From an uncultured Flavobacteriaceae bacterium (lineage in GTDB: Bacteria; Bacteroidota; Bacteroidia; Flavobacteriales; Flavobacteriaceae), in NCBI GenBank assembly GCA_947500525.1, contig CANMSH010000001.1:186001-250000 (forward strand): 64,000 bases of DNA. The letters are read 5' to 3'. Of the stretch, positions 8,428 through 18,414 are shown one piece after another (position 1 is the first letter of the stretch; each line of letters begins with the position of its first letter). A program made the translations under genes and the position numbers. The notes below the pieces were generated by a model that was given only the letters and a program-made list of their open reading frames with translations, had not been told where the DNA came from and searched no databases.

Positions 8428-9804
8428 ATGCAACAGCTACGCTCTCAACTTTATACATTACTACTTTCTTGTTTAGTATTGTTGCCAATTTCTTGCAATA
8501 AAGACGACGCCTCTGGGGGAGAAATAGACGGGCCTAAAGGCGTTGGAATACCTCTTGTCTCCATCAATACCAATGGTGCTGTTATTGTAGATGAACCTAA
8601 GGTAAATGCCGAAATTACTATTATAGAAGAAGATGTTGTTTCATATGAAGGTGCTATTGCCATTGAATTTCGCGGAGCTTCTTCTCAAGCTTTATTCCCT
8701 AAAAAGTCTTACGGTTTCGAAACTAGAGATACAAACAATGAGGATTTAGATGTAGCGTTGTTAGGGTTTCCAGAAGAAGAAGATTGGATTCTAAATGGGC
8801 CATACAGTGATAAAACTTTATTACGAAATGTCTTGATTTATGATCTTTCACGCGAAATGGATATGTATGCTAGTCGCACAAAATTGGTAGAACTCAATGT
8901 TAATGATTCTTATCAAGGGATTTATGTGTTTATGGAAAAGTTAAAAAGAGATTCACAACGGATCGCTATTCAAAAGTTAAATGAAACAGAAAATAGTGGT
9001 GATGATCTTACTGGGGGTTATATTTTAAAAATTGATAAGCTTTCTGGTTCTAATTTTGGCGATGGCTATAATGAACAAAATTCGTTTAATTCAAACTACA
9101 CACCTCCATATGGGAGTTCAGATAAGCAAATACGATTTTTATATGAATACCCAAAAGCAGAAGAAATAACGACGGTGCAAAAATCTTATATTTCTAACTA
9201 TATCAACGATTTTGAAAATGCTTTAGCTTCAGATAATTTTTCGGACGAAACAATAGGTTATGCAGCTCATATAGATGTAGACAGCTTCATTGACTTCTTT
9301 ATTTTGACTGAATTATCTAACAATGTAGACGGTTATCGATTGTCTACATATATGCATAAGGATAAAAATGGCAAATTAAAAATGGGTCCTATTTGGGACT
9401 TTAATTTAGCATTTGGAAATGCTGGTTATTGCGATGGAAGTGCCACAAATGTGTGGGCTTATAAATTCAATGAACGATGTTCAGATGATTTTTGGCTTAT
9501 TCCTTTTTGGTGGAAACGTTTATTAGAAGATCCTGCATTCGTTAATAAGTTAAAAAGTAGATGGACCAGTTTACGTGGAAATACCCTTTCAGAAAATGGC
9601 ATTTTCGATAGGATCGATACCTACACAGATCAACTTAACAGTATTGATGCGCTTGCTAGAAACTTTCAAACTTGGGATGTTATAGGAGAATGGATTTGGC
9701 CTAATAACTTTGTTGGCAATACCTATGACCAGGAAACCACTTATTTTAAAAACTTTATTAGTGACCGTCTCAACTGGTTAGACAGTAATATTAGTGCTTT
9801 ATAA
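8428..9804 (+). CDS. CotH-family kinase-like lipoprotein
   Basis: 458-residue predicted lipoprotein: signal peptide ending LLPISC with acylated Cys23, then an acidic spacer. The rest is a CotH kinase fold: AIEFRGASSQ, FPKKSYGFETRD, GPYSDKTLLRNVLIYDLSREM, YQGIYVFMEKLKRD, GGYILKIDKL and the late metal-binding region MGPIWDFNLAFGNA. Bacillus CotH phosphorylates spore-coat proteins; the role in Bacteroidetes is unknown, probably at the cell surface. It has its own upstream region and converges on the hydrolase gene with a 14-nt overlap. Confidence 0.87.
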   Translation: MQQLRSQLYTLLLSCLVLLPISCNKDDASGGEIDGPKGVGIPLVSINTNGAVIVDEPKVNAEITIIEEDVVSYEGAIAIEFRGASSQALFPKKSYGFETRDTNNEDLDVALLGFPEEEDWILNGPYSDKTLLRNVLIYDLSREMDMYASRTKLVELNVNDSYQGIYVFMEKLKRDSQRIAIQKLNETENSGDDLTGGYILKIDKLSGSNFGDGYNEQNSFNSNYTPPYGSSDKQIRFLYEYPKAEEITTVQKSYISNYINDFENALASDNFSDETIGYAAHIDVDSFIDFFILTELSNNVDGYRLSTYMHKDKNGKLKMGPIWDFNLAFGNAGYCDGSATNVWAYKFNERCSDDFWLIPFWWKRLLEDPAFVNKLKSRWTSLRGNTLSENGIFDRIDTYTDQLNSIDALARNFQTWDVIGEWIWPNNFVGNTYDQETTYFKNFISDRLNWLDSNISAL

Positions 9805-10636
9805 AGTCTAACGACGCAGTTACTGCTTGTTGCAGGTGTTTGGGCATACTATCATGATTCCAAGGGTGCCGCGCACCAAAAGTATGATCAGCTTCTTCAA
9901 TAGAAATTAGGGTGCTTTTTGGATTCCACTTATTTAAATTTAAAGCTTCATCAAAAGATATAGATGTATCTTGTGTTCCATGAACTATTAAATGACGGAT
10001 TTTTATACTTTTTGTCGCGCGCTCAATATTTAGACGAACTTCATTTGCCTTAAAATCTTCATAAAACTGATAAAAATGTGGCATTTGTTGTTTGGTTCTT
10101 CCATTGAGTACATATTTTACACCGTCTTTCTTCCAGTTTTCAAGCTCTCCTATGGTTGATGATCTTTGTCCGAAATTGCTCACAGCAGCCCATGAAATCA
10201 GTTGAGTTATTCGAGGTTCTTCACTAGCTTTTAATGTTACTATACCACCACCTCTAGAATGACCTATCAACGTAATATTAGTTGCGTCAATTTCTCTTGA
10301 AAAACTCGCCTTAGTTAGAACCCAATCGATGACCGTTTGTAAATCGTCTAGTTCCTTTGTATAGTTATTATTTCCAAAAGCCTCTAAATCGGGGAAGTCA
10401 ATAGGTTGCTCAAGTGTTCCTCCATTATGAGAAAAATTAAATTTAATAAAGAATAATTCTTCATGGGCGAAATGTTCCGCAACCAAATTCCAACAACCCC
10501 AATCTTTATATCCTTTATAGCCATGGGCGAAGATGACAATTGGCTTTGGTTTTTGCGTTTTATTGTAAAATACATCAGTTACAATAGGTTTGTCATATTT
10601 TCCTTTTAAAGGGATATTTTTTACTACTTCAATCAT
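9791..10636 (-). CDS. Alpha/beta hydrolase (dienelactone-hydrolase / S9-like)
   Basis: 281-residue cytoplasmic hydrolase. IVIFAHGYKGYKDWGCWN is the oxyanion strand; the nucleophile elbow GHSRGG starts at residue 125 (Ser127); the acid is likely in VHGTQDTSISF and the base in EADHTFGARHPW. Substrate unknown. Its ATG overlaps the AddB-like stop codon as ATGA, so the pair is translationally coupled, although a functional link between esterase and nuclease is not obvious. Confidence 0.82.
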   Translation of the reverse strand: MIEVVKNIPLKGKYDKPIVTDVFYNKTQKPKPIVIFAHGYKGYKDWGCWNLVAEHFAHEELFFIKFNFSHNGGTLEQPIDFPDLEAFGNNNYTKELDDLQTVIDWVLTKASFSREIDATNITLIGHSRGGGIVTLKASEEPRITQLISWAAVSNFGQRSSTIGELENWKKDGVKYVLNGRTKQQMPHFYQFYEDFKANEVRLNIERATKSIKIRHLIVHGTQDTSISFDEALNLNKWNPKSTLISIEEADHTFGARHPWNHDSMPKHLQQAVTASLDFIKH

Positions 10637-13350
10637 GTATACATAAGGTTTTCTGTTTCCACAAAAGGAATTTCGGGATTATAAATTTCTACTAATAAGT
10701 GCTTCAGTTCATCGATAAATTGATCTAAATCTTCTTGTACAACAACGCGTCTATTTACTTTCATAAAACCGGCATTTAAATTTTTAAATGATATGATACC
10801 ACTTTCCATCGATTGATTATCCAAGTCTAAAGAATTCATTTTTGCATACATAAAAGCATACATTAGTACTTGAAAGCTTTTATGGTATTTTTTGTAATCG
10901 GTAGTAATCGACTTCCAATCTTTTATCATTAATTCTGATTGACTTACTTTTCCAGTCTTATAATCAACGATTCTTAGAACACCATCTAATTCATCAATTC
11001 TATCTGCCTCTCCATGCAATCGAATAGGAAAATCAATTCCGTCTACCGAAATTTCGGTATTCAAAGTATGTTCTAATTCCAAAATTTTTAGTTGTTTACC
11101 CTGTTCTAATAATTCCAACTCTTGTTTTAAAAAATTTTGTACAAACTGTTGCGCAACGTTATAAATCAATAAGTTCTTTCCGACGTTTATGTCACCGTTA
11201 ATATATTCTTTTTGAAACCATTTTTTGACTTCACTAGATGTCTTTTTCTGCATTTCCAGAAGATGCTCTTTTCGTAAAAACGCACCTTTTATAGGCAAAT
11301 AAAAAGTCTCTAGTGTTTTATGTATAATTGTACCCAAGGTATTTGCAGCCACGGTTTCTTCCATATCATCATAAGCTCGTATTCCTAGTATTTTCTGCTG
11401 ATAAAAATCTATTGGATTATACATATAGGTTGTCAAAGCAGTAGGAGATAACCCTTTTTGAGCTAATTGTATTAATTGAGCAGAAACATCCTCACTTTTC
11501 TCGACGGTTTTTAGCCCCGATTTCGAATTTATCAACTTCGGACTCACAATGAATTGCTCAATGCCCTCAGGTCGATTGATTTCTAACTGTGTAATAAATC
11601 GACTTCTTTCGCCAGAACCATACTGATCACTTTCAGTATTATAAAGTAAGAAGATATTTTTTGCACGTTGTAACAGTCGATAAAAATGATAAGAGAAAAT
11701 AGCGTCTTTCTCCTGATATGTTGGTAAGCCTACTTCTTTCTTTACATCGAAGGGAATAAAAGAGTTTTCGGATTTTCCTGCAGGTAAAATACCTTCGTTT
11801 ACCGAAGTTAAAACAACCGTTTCGAAATCAAGTACACGTGTTTCTAACATCCCCATCAATTGTAATCCAGATAAGGGTTCTCCTTTGAAAGATAATTTTT
11901 CAAAACTTAAGAGTTGGTTATAAAACTGCTGTAAAGTTTTAACATTTTTTATGTAGCCATATTGCGTGTTAAGATCCCCTATTTGTTGGAAAATCGAACG
12001 TAATTTGAACAAGAATTCTTTTTCAATAATACGATCTATATGTTTCTCTAAAATATTAAGAAGTTTAACACAATATTCTAGACCTATACTCACATCATCG
12101 TTCCAGTTTGAAAACAGAAAAAGAATCGAAGTAATGGTGTCTTCAGTTTCATTAATAGTAGATAATATCTCATAATCTACATATATCAAATTATTCTTAA
12201 CTATTTTATTAATTAGACTCTCTGAATTAGCCACCGTTTTAATAGAGGAGTGATTTAAAACTCTCAACACGTCTTTATAATAAAACGTACTATTTAAAGT
12301 CGTTTTCTTAGCATTTACATGCAATTTTAAAATCGCATCGAACACCTGTGCAACGGGCATATTCTCAAGCCCATAACCCATCGTTATATTTATTGCTCCT
12401 ACTTCTTTAGGTAATGAATTCAATGTTAGAGGAAGGAGTGTTTCATCGGCCAACACCAGCGCCGTATTTTGAAAACCATTAGCATTAAACGTAGAAAGTA
12501 GTTCTCCAACATACTTTAACTGTGTATTATTTTTGGGGCTTCCTATAATGCGAATTTGTTTCGCTTCACTAAAATTATCTTGTATCCAATTGAACGCATT
12601 GTTTTGATAATAAGGCCAATTATTCTTGTATCTTTTGAGGAAACTCGACGCTTGATTATTCTTAAAATAGAAAACATCAGCATCCCAATAGACCGTAGCT
12701 ATATCATTTTGAAGTAATTCCTGAAATATCGTTTCTTCGGCCTTATTTAATGCATTAAAACCAATAAAAAGTAATTTGTCTTGCGTTGTTTCTATATAGT
12801 TGTTCAAATTCTCTACAGCCTCTCTATACTGAAGTCCTTGGTAACCGTATTTTTTGAGTATTAATGTTTCGTTGAGTTTGTTATAGTACTTCTCTAAGCG
12901 TTCAAAAAAATCGAAATAATTCTTAATTATGCGTGTTTCTTTTTCGACTGACCATTTTTCAAGTTGATTGATATCTCTTAGATATTTGAAAATAAAATCT
13001 GTATCTATTAAATGTCGGTCTATCTCATTAAAATCTTGCAAGACTATTGTTGCCCACTTTGTAAAAGCGTCAAAATCATCAGTGTTTTTCTCCTCAGTTA
13101 GATTTTTATAAATCGAATAGAATTCAAATAGTAAGGTAGTATTATCAATGAGATGGATAGACGATAATTCATTAATAAAATCTTCGATACTAATGATTTT
13201 AGGAAAAATCAGAGCATGCTTGATTTTTTTCTTGATTTCGTGTTTTAAAAAAACACCAGCTCTTTTACTTGGTAAAATGAATATATAATCAGAAATATCT
13301 CTTTCCTTAGAAAGGATATCGTCAATAACATTTGAAAGAAAAGTCTGCAT
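10633..13350 (-). CDS. AddB-like PD-(D/E)XK nuclease/helicase subunit
   Basis: 905-residue protein resembling the AddB subunit of AddAB-type double-strand-break repair complexes. The N-terminus is a degenerate helicase half (YIFILPSKRAGVFLK). The C-terminal nuclease shows HGEADRIDELDG followed by LRIVDYKTGK, the D-x-K of the PD-(D/E)XK family. The start is set at ATG 13350 (MQTFLSNVIDD); a TTG 15 nt further upstream is less likely. Partner AddA is not in the window. The 3' end overlaps the hydrolase start by 4 nt. Confidence 0.83.
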   Translation of the reverse strand: MQTFLSNVIDDILSKERDISDYIFILPSKRAGVFLKHEIKKKIKHALIFPKIISIEDFINELSSIHLIDNTTLLFEFYSIYKNLTEEKNTDDFDAFTKWATIVLQDFNEIDRHLIDTDFIFKYLRDINQLEKWSVEKETRIIKNYFDFFERLEKYYNKLNETLILKKYGYQGLQYREAVENLNNYIETTQDKLLFIGFNALNKAEETIFQELLQNDIATVYWDADVFYFKNNQASSFLKRYKNNWPYYQNNAFNWIQDNFSEAKQIRIIGSPKNNTQLKYVGELLSTFNANGFQNTALVLADETLLPLTLNSLPKEVGAINITMGYGLENMPVAQVFDAILKLHVNAKKTTLNSTFYYKDVLRVLNHSSIKTVANSESLINKIVKNNLIYVDYEILSTINETEDTITSILFLFSNWNDDVSIGLEYCVKLLNILEKHIDRIIEKEFLFKLRSIFQQIGDLNTQYGYIKNVKTLQQFYNQLLSFEKLSFKGEPLSGLQLMGMLETRVLDFETVVLTSVNEGILPAGKSENSFIPFDVKKEVGLPTYQEKDAIFSYHFYRLLQRAKNIFLLYNTESDQYGSGERSRFITQLEINRPEGIEQFIVSPKLINSKSGLKTVEKSEDVSAQLIQLAQKGLSPTALTTYMYNPIDFYQQKILGIRAYDDMEETVAANTLGTIIHKTLETFYLPIKGAFLRKEHLLEMQKKTSSEVKKWFQKEYINGDINVGKNLLIYNVAQQFVQNFLKQELELLEQGKQLKILELEHTLNTEISVDGIDFPIRLHGEADRIDELDGVLRIVDYKTGKVSQSELMIKDWKSITTDYKKYHKSFQVLMYAFMYAKMNSLDLDNQSMESGIISFKNLNAGFMKVNRRVVVQEDLDQFIDELKHLLVEIYNPEIPFVETENLMYT

Positions 13351-13381
13351 AAAGCGAATGTACAAATGTTATTAAAAAGAA

Positions 13382-13409
13382 AAAAGCCGCACATTACTGT
13401 GCGGCTTTT
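13382..13409. terminator. Bidirectional intrinsic terminator
   Basis: Stem GCCGCACA/TGTGCGGC with TTAC loop, flanked by A4 and T4, sits 21 nt past the ompA stop. On the minus strand it terminates the OmpA transcript. It lies between the ompA 3' end and the AddB-like 5' end. Confidence 0.88.
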
Positions 13410-13430
13410 AATTATACTTAAGAAACTATC

Positions 13431-14795
13431 TTAGTTTGCTAAGTTAATTTCAACTCTTCTATTTTGAGCTCTACCTCTACTAGTTCTGTTTGAAGCAATT
13501 GGATTGTCTTCACCAAAACCTTTAGAACTTAATCTATTGGCAGCAATACCTTTAGAAGCTAAGTAATCCATTACAGCTTTTGCTCTATTTTCAGATAAAG
13601 TTTGATTCAATTTAGCTGAACCTTGGCTATCTGTGTGTCCTTCAACTTTAAAGTCAGAATCTTTAAATTCTTTCATGATATCAGCAATTAAATCTAATTT
13701 CTCGCTTACACCAACTCTAAAAGTTGTTTTACCACTGTTAAAATAGATTGCTTTTGCAAACTCATCTAATTTAGCTTTTGCTTCTTCAGTAATAATTTTT
13801 TCAGGACAACCTTGATTTGAAGCAGGACCTACTTCGCTCACACAGTTATCATCTTTATCTAGTACACCGTCACCATCAGTATCTGGCCAAGGACAACCGT
13901 CATTTTCAGCTGGACCAGCAACATCTTTACATTTATCTTTACTATCAATTACACCGTCACCATCAGCATCAGGACAACCATTATTTGCAGCTGTACCTTT
14001 TTCATTTGGACAAGCATCATCTTTATCAGCGATACCATCACCGTCAGCATCAGGACAACCATTTAAGGCAGCTAAACCAGCAGTGTTAGGACATGCATCA
14101 TCACCATCTTTAATACCATCACCATCAGTATCAGGACAACCATTAAAAGCTTCTAAACCGAATACTTCAGGACACTCATCATCTTTATCATAAATACCAT
14201 CTTTATCAGTGTCTTTACCACCAAATTTAACAACGATACCTAATGCATGTTGAAAATGAGGCAATTGACGAGCTTCATCAAAAGAATGCTTATATAAAGA
14301 CTGTACGTTTAAACCTACGAAATCGCTGAACATAAAGTTCACACCAAATCCACCGTTAAATGTACCAGCACCTATATCATCTAAGAAAGTATATCCACCC
14401 CCTACAGAAACATAAGGATCTAACCATTTAGATTGACCAAAAACCTTGTTTAAATCATAACGAACGTCTAGATCGGCTCCAACATAAGATAAAGCGTCAA
14501 CTGAACTGTCACCAATTTTATCTATTCTATTAATAGAAGCGGCAACACCTAGCGAGAATCCATCTCCTAAATATCTTCCAACGTGAACACGCGAAATAGA
14601 AGGTACAATGTTGTAGTGATCGCCTACATTAAAATATTCGTCAAACCAATTCCCTAAACCAGGTTGATTTGTAGGGTATAAGTCAACAGCGTTGATACCT
14701 ACATCAATCTTCCATGGATTGTTTTCGTCTTGCGCACTCATACTGAATCCAGCAAAAAGAACTAAAACGAATAATAACTTTTTTAAATGTTTCAT
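13431..14795 (-). CDS. OmpA-family outer membrane protein with thrombospondin type 3 repeats
   Basis: 454-residue envelope protein: signal peptide ([22 protein letters not shown]), an eight-stranded-barrel-like region to about residue 195, five calcium-binding D-x-D-x-D-G repeats, each closed by a GCP segment, and a C-terminal OmpA/MotB peptidoglycan-binding domain with [22 protein letters not shown] and [10 protein letters not shown]. It anchors outer membrane to peptidoglycan. It has a near-consensus promoter and its own terminator and is probably abundantly expressed. Confidence 0.95.
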   Translation of the reverse strand: MKHLKKLLFVLVLFAGFSMSAQDENNPWKIDVGINAVDLYPTNQPGLGNWFDEYFNVGDHYNIVPSISRVHVGRYLGDGFSLGVAASINRIDKIGDSSVDALSYVGADLDVRYDLNKVFGQSKWLDPYVSVGGGYTFLDDIGAGTFNGGFGVNFMFSDFVGLNVQSLYKHSFDEARQLPHFQHALGIVVKFGGKDTDKDGIYDKDDECPEVFGLEAFNGCPDTDGDGIKDGDDACPNTAGLAALNGCPDADGDGIADKDDACPNEKGTAANNGCPDADGDGVIDSKDKCKDVAGPAENDGCPWPDTDGDGVLDKDDNCVSEVGPASNQGCPEKIITEEAKAKLDEFAKAIYFNSGKTTFRVGVSEKLDLIADIMKEFKDSDFKVEGHTDSQGSAKLNQTLSENRAKAVMDYLASKGIAANRLSSKGFGEDNPIASNRTSRGRAQNRRVEINLAN

Positions 14796-14858
14796 TTTAA
14801 CTAATTTAAATTATAATTTCTGTTTCTAAATTTTAACAAACTTTTATGTTTGTAATTG

Positions 14859-14887
14859 CAAATATATAAAATCTTATTAAGATACAA
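14859..14887 (-). promoter_or_regulatory. Promoter of the ompA-like gene
   Basis: On the minus strand TTG (14887-14885), 18 nt, then TATATTTG (14866-14859) matches the Bacteroidetes sigma-A consensus TTG-N19-TAnnTTTG. The leader to the ATG is about 60 nt. Confidence 0.75.
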
Positions 14888-14910
14888 TTCTTTTATATAA
14901 CTATCTATAA

Positions 14911-17055
14911 CTAATAAAAGGTAGCTCTATTGTCTTCGATCTCTGCAAATTTCTTCAAAGCATCATATGCTTTACTTGTTTTACCTTGCATCTTACTCAA
15001 GATTGTAGCCGAAAAACTTTTATAGTTTTCAATTTTAGCTGGCGCCTCAATATTTGTCATTTTTACAGAAAACATACCATTCTTCCCTTCTATATTTCTA
15101 TAAATTTTATTTGCCTCTAAATCTATTAACGCTCCAATTAATTCGGGTGCACTACCTACTCCTGGAAGTGCCGGACTTGCAAGCGAAACTGCTCTCGAAG
15201 AATTTTTACTCACGTTAAAATTTTTCGCAATATCGTCTAGAGTATTTCCCGTCATTTTCTCAGTAATTAGTTTAGCTTTCTTTTCATTTAAAATTGCCAA
15301 TCTTATAATTCCTTTTGAAGTACCTAAAGAAAGTCCTTTTTTATTCTTTTTAGTCAATTTAACAACTGCATAACCATTGTCAATATCGAATCTTTTAATT
15401 TCATTTTCCTTCGTAGAAGAATCAAAAGCCCATGTAACAATAGCTCTTTGGTTTCCTAAGTTAGAAACCCTTTCATCTAAATTTTTAATTCCTATCGTAG
15501 GTTGTACGGCATATCCATTATCTTTCGCCAATTGCACTATATCATCGTTGTCTGTTAAGTTCGATGCAAAGGTTTCGGCTTTTTCAAATACTGCATTTTC
15601 AGTTTTTTCAGATGCTTCGATTGCTCTAGCGAATCGTGCTACTTTATAGGCTGGTTGTTTGTTCTTTTGGCCCTGAATTTCAATAATATGAAACCCAAAA
15701 GCTGTTTTCACAACACCAATATCACCAACATTTCCTTCAAAAGAATAATCTCTAAATTCGGGTACCATTCTACCATAATTATACCATCCCAGATCTCCTC
15801 CTTTTGCACCACTTCCTTTATCTGAAGAAAGCTCTTTCGCCAAATCAGCAAATTTAGAATTATCTCGCTTGAACATTGCTGCTAAACTATCTGCAGTTTT
15901 CTTCACTTCAGCTTCTGGCCTTGCATTTGTTGGATCTGCACTTCTTGAACCTTGAAAAGGTAGTAGAATATGTCTCGATTGTACTGAGTCTGGCATTTGT
16001 TTTACCTCGATCAATTTTGCAAGTTCATAATTTGTACCTTCTTTATACGGTCCATAAACACTCCCTACAGAAAGCTTCGTGATTGTATCAGCAATACTTC
16101 GAGGTAACAATGCTTTTGTGTAGAACTTATTATCAAGAGGAGTATCCGATTGATTATCTCTTAAAAACGTTGCTGGGTCAGTAGCATTTTGAAATCCAAC
16201 AATTTTAACATTGCCTTTTGCTGCTGAGCTATACTCTTCTCTATCTTCAATAAGTTTTACCAACTCTTCTTTAAGAATAGCTTCATCTTCCTCGGTAGCA
16301 GTAACATCAAATTTTACAAAACTCAGATTTACTGTAGGCTCTGTGATGTAATCTTCTTTACGTGCCTTCACGTAATCTTTAATTTCATCGTCTGTAATGG
16401 TAATTAAGCTATCGGCAATTGAACTAAACGGAACATAAACATATTCTAAATCCATCTTTGTGTTTTGCTCCTTGTAGTAGTATTCTCCTTCTTTTAAAGA
16501 AACTCCAAGACCCGCCTTGATTAGGTTTGAATAAGTTCCTAACTCTAAATTAGTTTTGATACTCTTTTCATAATTCAACCAACCTAACCAAGCATTTCTT
16601 CCTTCTTCGCTTTCTGAATCATCTTTTAAGGTAGCTACATATTCTTTTAGTTTCTCTTCATCGAACAAACCTGCATCATTTTTGAACATTGGGCTATTTT
16701 GCACAAATGGTTGGCTTACAATAGCATCCCAAACATCCTTTTCTCCAACAACAATACCCGACTTTTCTAACTGCGTTTTATATACTTTCTCACGGACTAA
16801 ATTATCCCAAGCGGTCTTCACGTTTTGTAATTGAGAAGTTCTATTACCTGTGCTAGCTCTTTGTTGATCCACAAGCTGGGCAAATTCTTCTCGACTAATT
16901 TTTTCTCCATTAATCTCACCTATATCATTTACGTTCTTGTTAAACAGTGGGCTATTTGCATCAAATAAACCCGTCAATACAAACGAAAACAACGCCAATG
17001 CAATGATTATAATTAAAAACATTGAACGTTCTCTAATCTTTCCTAAAATTGCCAT
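14911..17055 (-). CDS. PpiD/SurA-like periplasmic peptidyl-prolyl isomerase
   Basis: 714-residue chaperone anchored by one N-terminal transmembrane helix (SMFLIIIIALALFSFVLTGLF, about 11-32). A SurA-N-like region (IGEINGEKISREEFAQLV) follows, then a central parvulin domain with QSRHILLPF and the DLGWYNYGRMVPEF signature, and a long C-terminal region. It should assist folding of outer membrane and secreted proteins. Last gene of the envelope run; 94 nt downstream of the CorC-like gene. Confidence 0.9.
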   Translation of the reverse strand: MAILGKIRERSMFLIIIIALALFSFVLTGLFDANSPLFNKNVNDIGEINGEKISREEFAQLVDQQRASTGNRTSQLQNVKTAWDNLVREKVYKTQLEKSGIVVGEKDVWDAIVSQPFVQNSPMFKNDAGLFDEEKLKEYVATLKDDSESEEGRNAWLGWLNYEKSIKTNLELGTYSNLIKAGLGVSLKEGEYYYKEQNTKMDLEYVYVPFSSIADSLITITDDEIKDYVKARKEDYITEPTVNLSFVKFDVTATEEDEAILKEELVKLIEDREEYSSAAKGNVKIVGFQNATDPATFLRDNQSDTPLDNKFYTKALLPRSIADTITKLSVGSVYGPYKEGTNYELAKLIEVKQMPDSVQSRHILLPFQGSRSADPTNARPEAEVKKTADSLAAMFKRDNSKFADLAKELSSDKGSGAKGGDLGWYNYGRMVPEFRDYSFEGNVGDIGVVKTAFGFHIIEIQGQKNKQPAYKVARFARAIEASEKTENAVFEKAETFASNLTDNDDIVQLAKDNGYAVQPTIGIKNLDERVSNLGNQRAIVTWAFDSSTKENEIKRFDIDNGYAVVKLTKKNKKGLSLGTSKGIIRLAILNEKKAKLITEKMTGNTLDDIAKNFNVSKNSSRAVSLASPALPGVGSAPELIGALIDLEANKIYRNIEGKNGMFSVKMTNIEAPAKIENYKSFSATILSKMQGKTSKAYDALKKFAEIEDNRATFY

Positions 17056-17149
17056 TCTTCTTTTCTTTTAAATTCAGTTTGCGAAAATACAATATCCGTT
17101 CAAATAAAAAAACAGAATTTGCAGTAAATTTAACACCATAAAATTAGCG

Positions 17150-18412
17150 TTACTCTTCTATAAATAAAACTTTTAGGTAAATATTTTCAATTTTTGAGGA
17201 AGACACTTCTTTAATTGTAAATTGATAATTCTCAATTTCAACTATTTCTTCAGCTCCTGGAATATTTTCGGTATGATGTACGATTAAGCCTCCTAGTGTT
17301 TCATACGCATCATTTTCTGGGAGTTCTAAATTATACGTTTCATTCACATAATCTACTTCTAACCTTGCCGAAAATTCAAACTCTCGATCATTGATTTTAT
17401 ATTCAATCAATTCACTCGAATCATGTTCATCTTCAATTTCTCCAAACAATTCTTCTATAATGTCTTCTACGGTAATCAAACCCGAAGTTCCCCCATACTC
17501 GTCTAAAACGATCGCAACACTTTTACTCTTTTTAGTAAGTTCATTCATAATGTCATTAATCATCATGGTTTCTGGCACAATGACAATGGGCAAAATAATA
17601 GATCGAATACTTTTAGGTTTTTTAAACAAATCGAATACATGCACATAGCCAATAATATCGTCTAACGAATCTTTATAAACCATGATCTTTGAGAGACCTG
17701 TTTCAATAAAAAGATCTTTTAAATTTTTCAATGATTCGCGCAATTCAATAGCAACAATTTCTGTTCTCGGAATCATGGCTTCGCGCGCTTTGACATCATG
17801 AAAATCTAAGGCATTTTGAAATATTTGAATCTCGGAATCTACCTCGTCATCACTAGCGGTCTCCAATTGTTCTGAAATATAATTACTAAGTTCTACTTTG
17901 CTAAATACTAACTGCGCATCATCTTTCTTAGTATTGAAGAATACCCTCAAAATAAAATCAGAAATAAAAATGATAAACTCAGAAATGACATAAAATAAAA
18001 TGAAGAAAATATACGCCGGTAAGGCAAATATTTTCAATGCTTCGTTGGCATAAATTCTATAAATCGCTTTCGGAATAAACTCGGCGGTAATTAAAATAAT
18101 AAAAGTAGATATTACTGTTTGTACCAATAGCATCAAAAATTCATTGGAGATATATGGTGCCAAAAAAGACATCAGTAATTCTCCCATAAAATACCCATAA
18201 ATTACAAGAGATATATTGTTTCCAACAAGCATTGTTGTAATAAATTTTGACGGATTCTCTGTCAAAGTATGTAACATCTTTGCAATAAAATTACCAACTT
18301 TTTTCTCAAGTTCGATATGCATTTTATTAGCAGACACAAATGCAATTTCCATCCCAGAAAAAAAAGCGGAGAGTAGTATCGAAATAAATATAATGAAAAG
18401 TTGTAGTTCCAA
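17150..18412 (-). CDS. CNNM/CorC-type membrane protein (hemolysin family)
   Basis: 420-residue protein: N-terminal DUF21/CNNM membrane domain with about four helices, then a CBS pair (MIPRTEIVAIE and LDEYGGTSGLITVEDIIEELFG) and a C-terminal CorC_HlyC domain. Members are linked to divalent cation efflux. The start is TTG at 18412 (MELQLFIIF); no ATG lies nearby and homologues begin at this point. It starts 2 nt after the M24 peptidase stop. Confidence 0.9.
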   Translation of the reverse strand: MELQLFIIFISILLSAFFSGMEIAFVSANKMHIELEKKVGNFIAKMLHTLTENPSKFITTMLVGNNISLVIYGYFMGELLMSFLAPYISNEFLMLLVQTVISTFIILITAEFIPKAIYRIYANEALKIFALPAYIFFILFYVISEFIIFISDFILRVFFNTKKDDAQLVFSKVELSNYISEQLETASDDEVDSEIQIFQNALDFHDVKAREAMIPRTEIVAIELRESLKNLKDLFIETGLSKIMVYKDSLDDIIGYVHVFDLFKKPKSIRSIILPIVIVPETMMINDIMNELTKKSKSVAIVLDEYGGTSGLITVEDIIEELFGEIEDEHDSSELIEYKINDREFEFSARLEVDYVNETYNLELPENDAYETLGGLIVHHTENIPGAEEIVEIENYQFTIKEVSSSKIENIYLKVLFIEE

Positions 18413-18414
18413 TG

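Noticed and set aside
5750-8430. Genomic island integrated at tRNA-Ala
   Set aside because: No integrase, no direct repeat of the tRNA end and no clear boundary; kept only as a low-interest possibility.
9791-13350. Hydrolase plus AddB-like gene as a phage-defence pair
   Set aside because: The ATGA overlap is suggestive, but AddB-like nucleases are housekeeping repair proteins and the hydrolase has no defence-type features.
13817-14089. His/Gln-rich + strand frame
   Set aside because: Antisense reading of the Asp-rich calcium repeats of the OmpA protein produces this composition.
13431-14240. Tandem short repeats considered as a DNA repeat array or CRISPR
   Set aside because: The periodicity follows the protein D-x-D-x-D-G repeats and the units are diverged at DNA level; no constant spacer structure.
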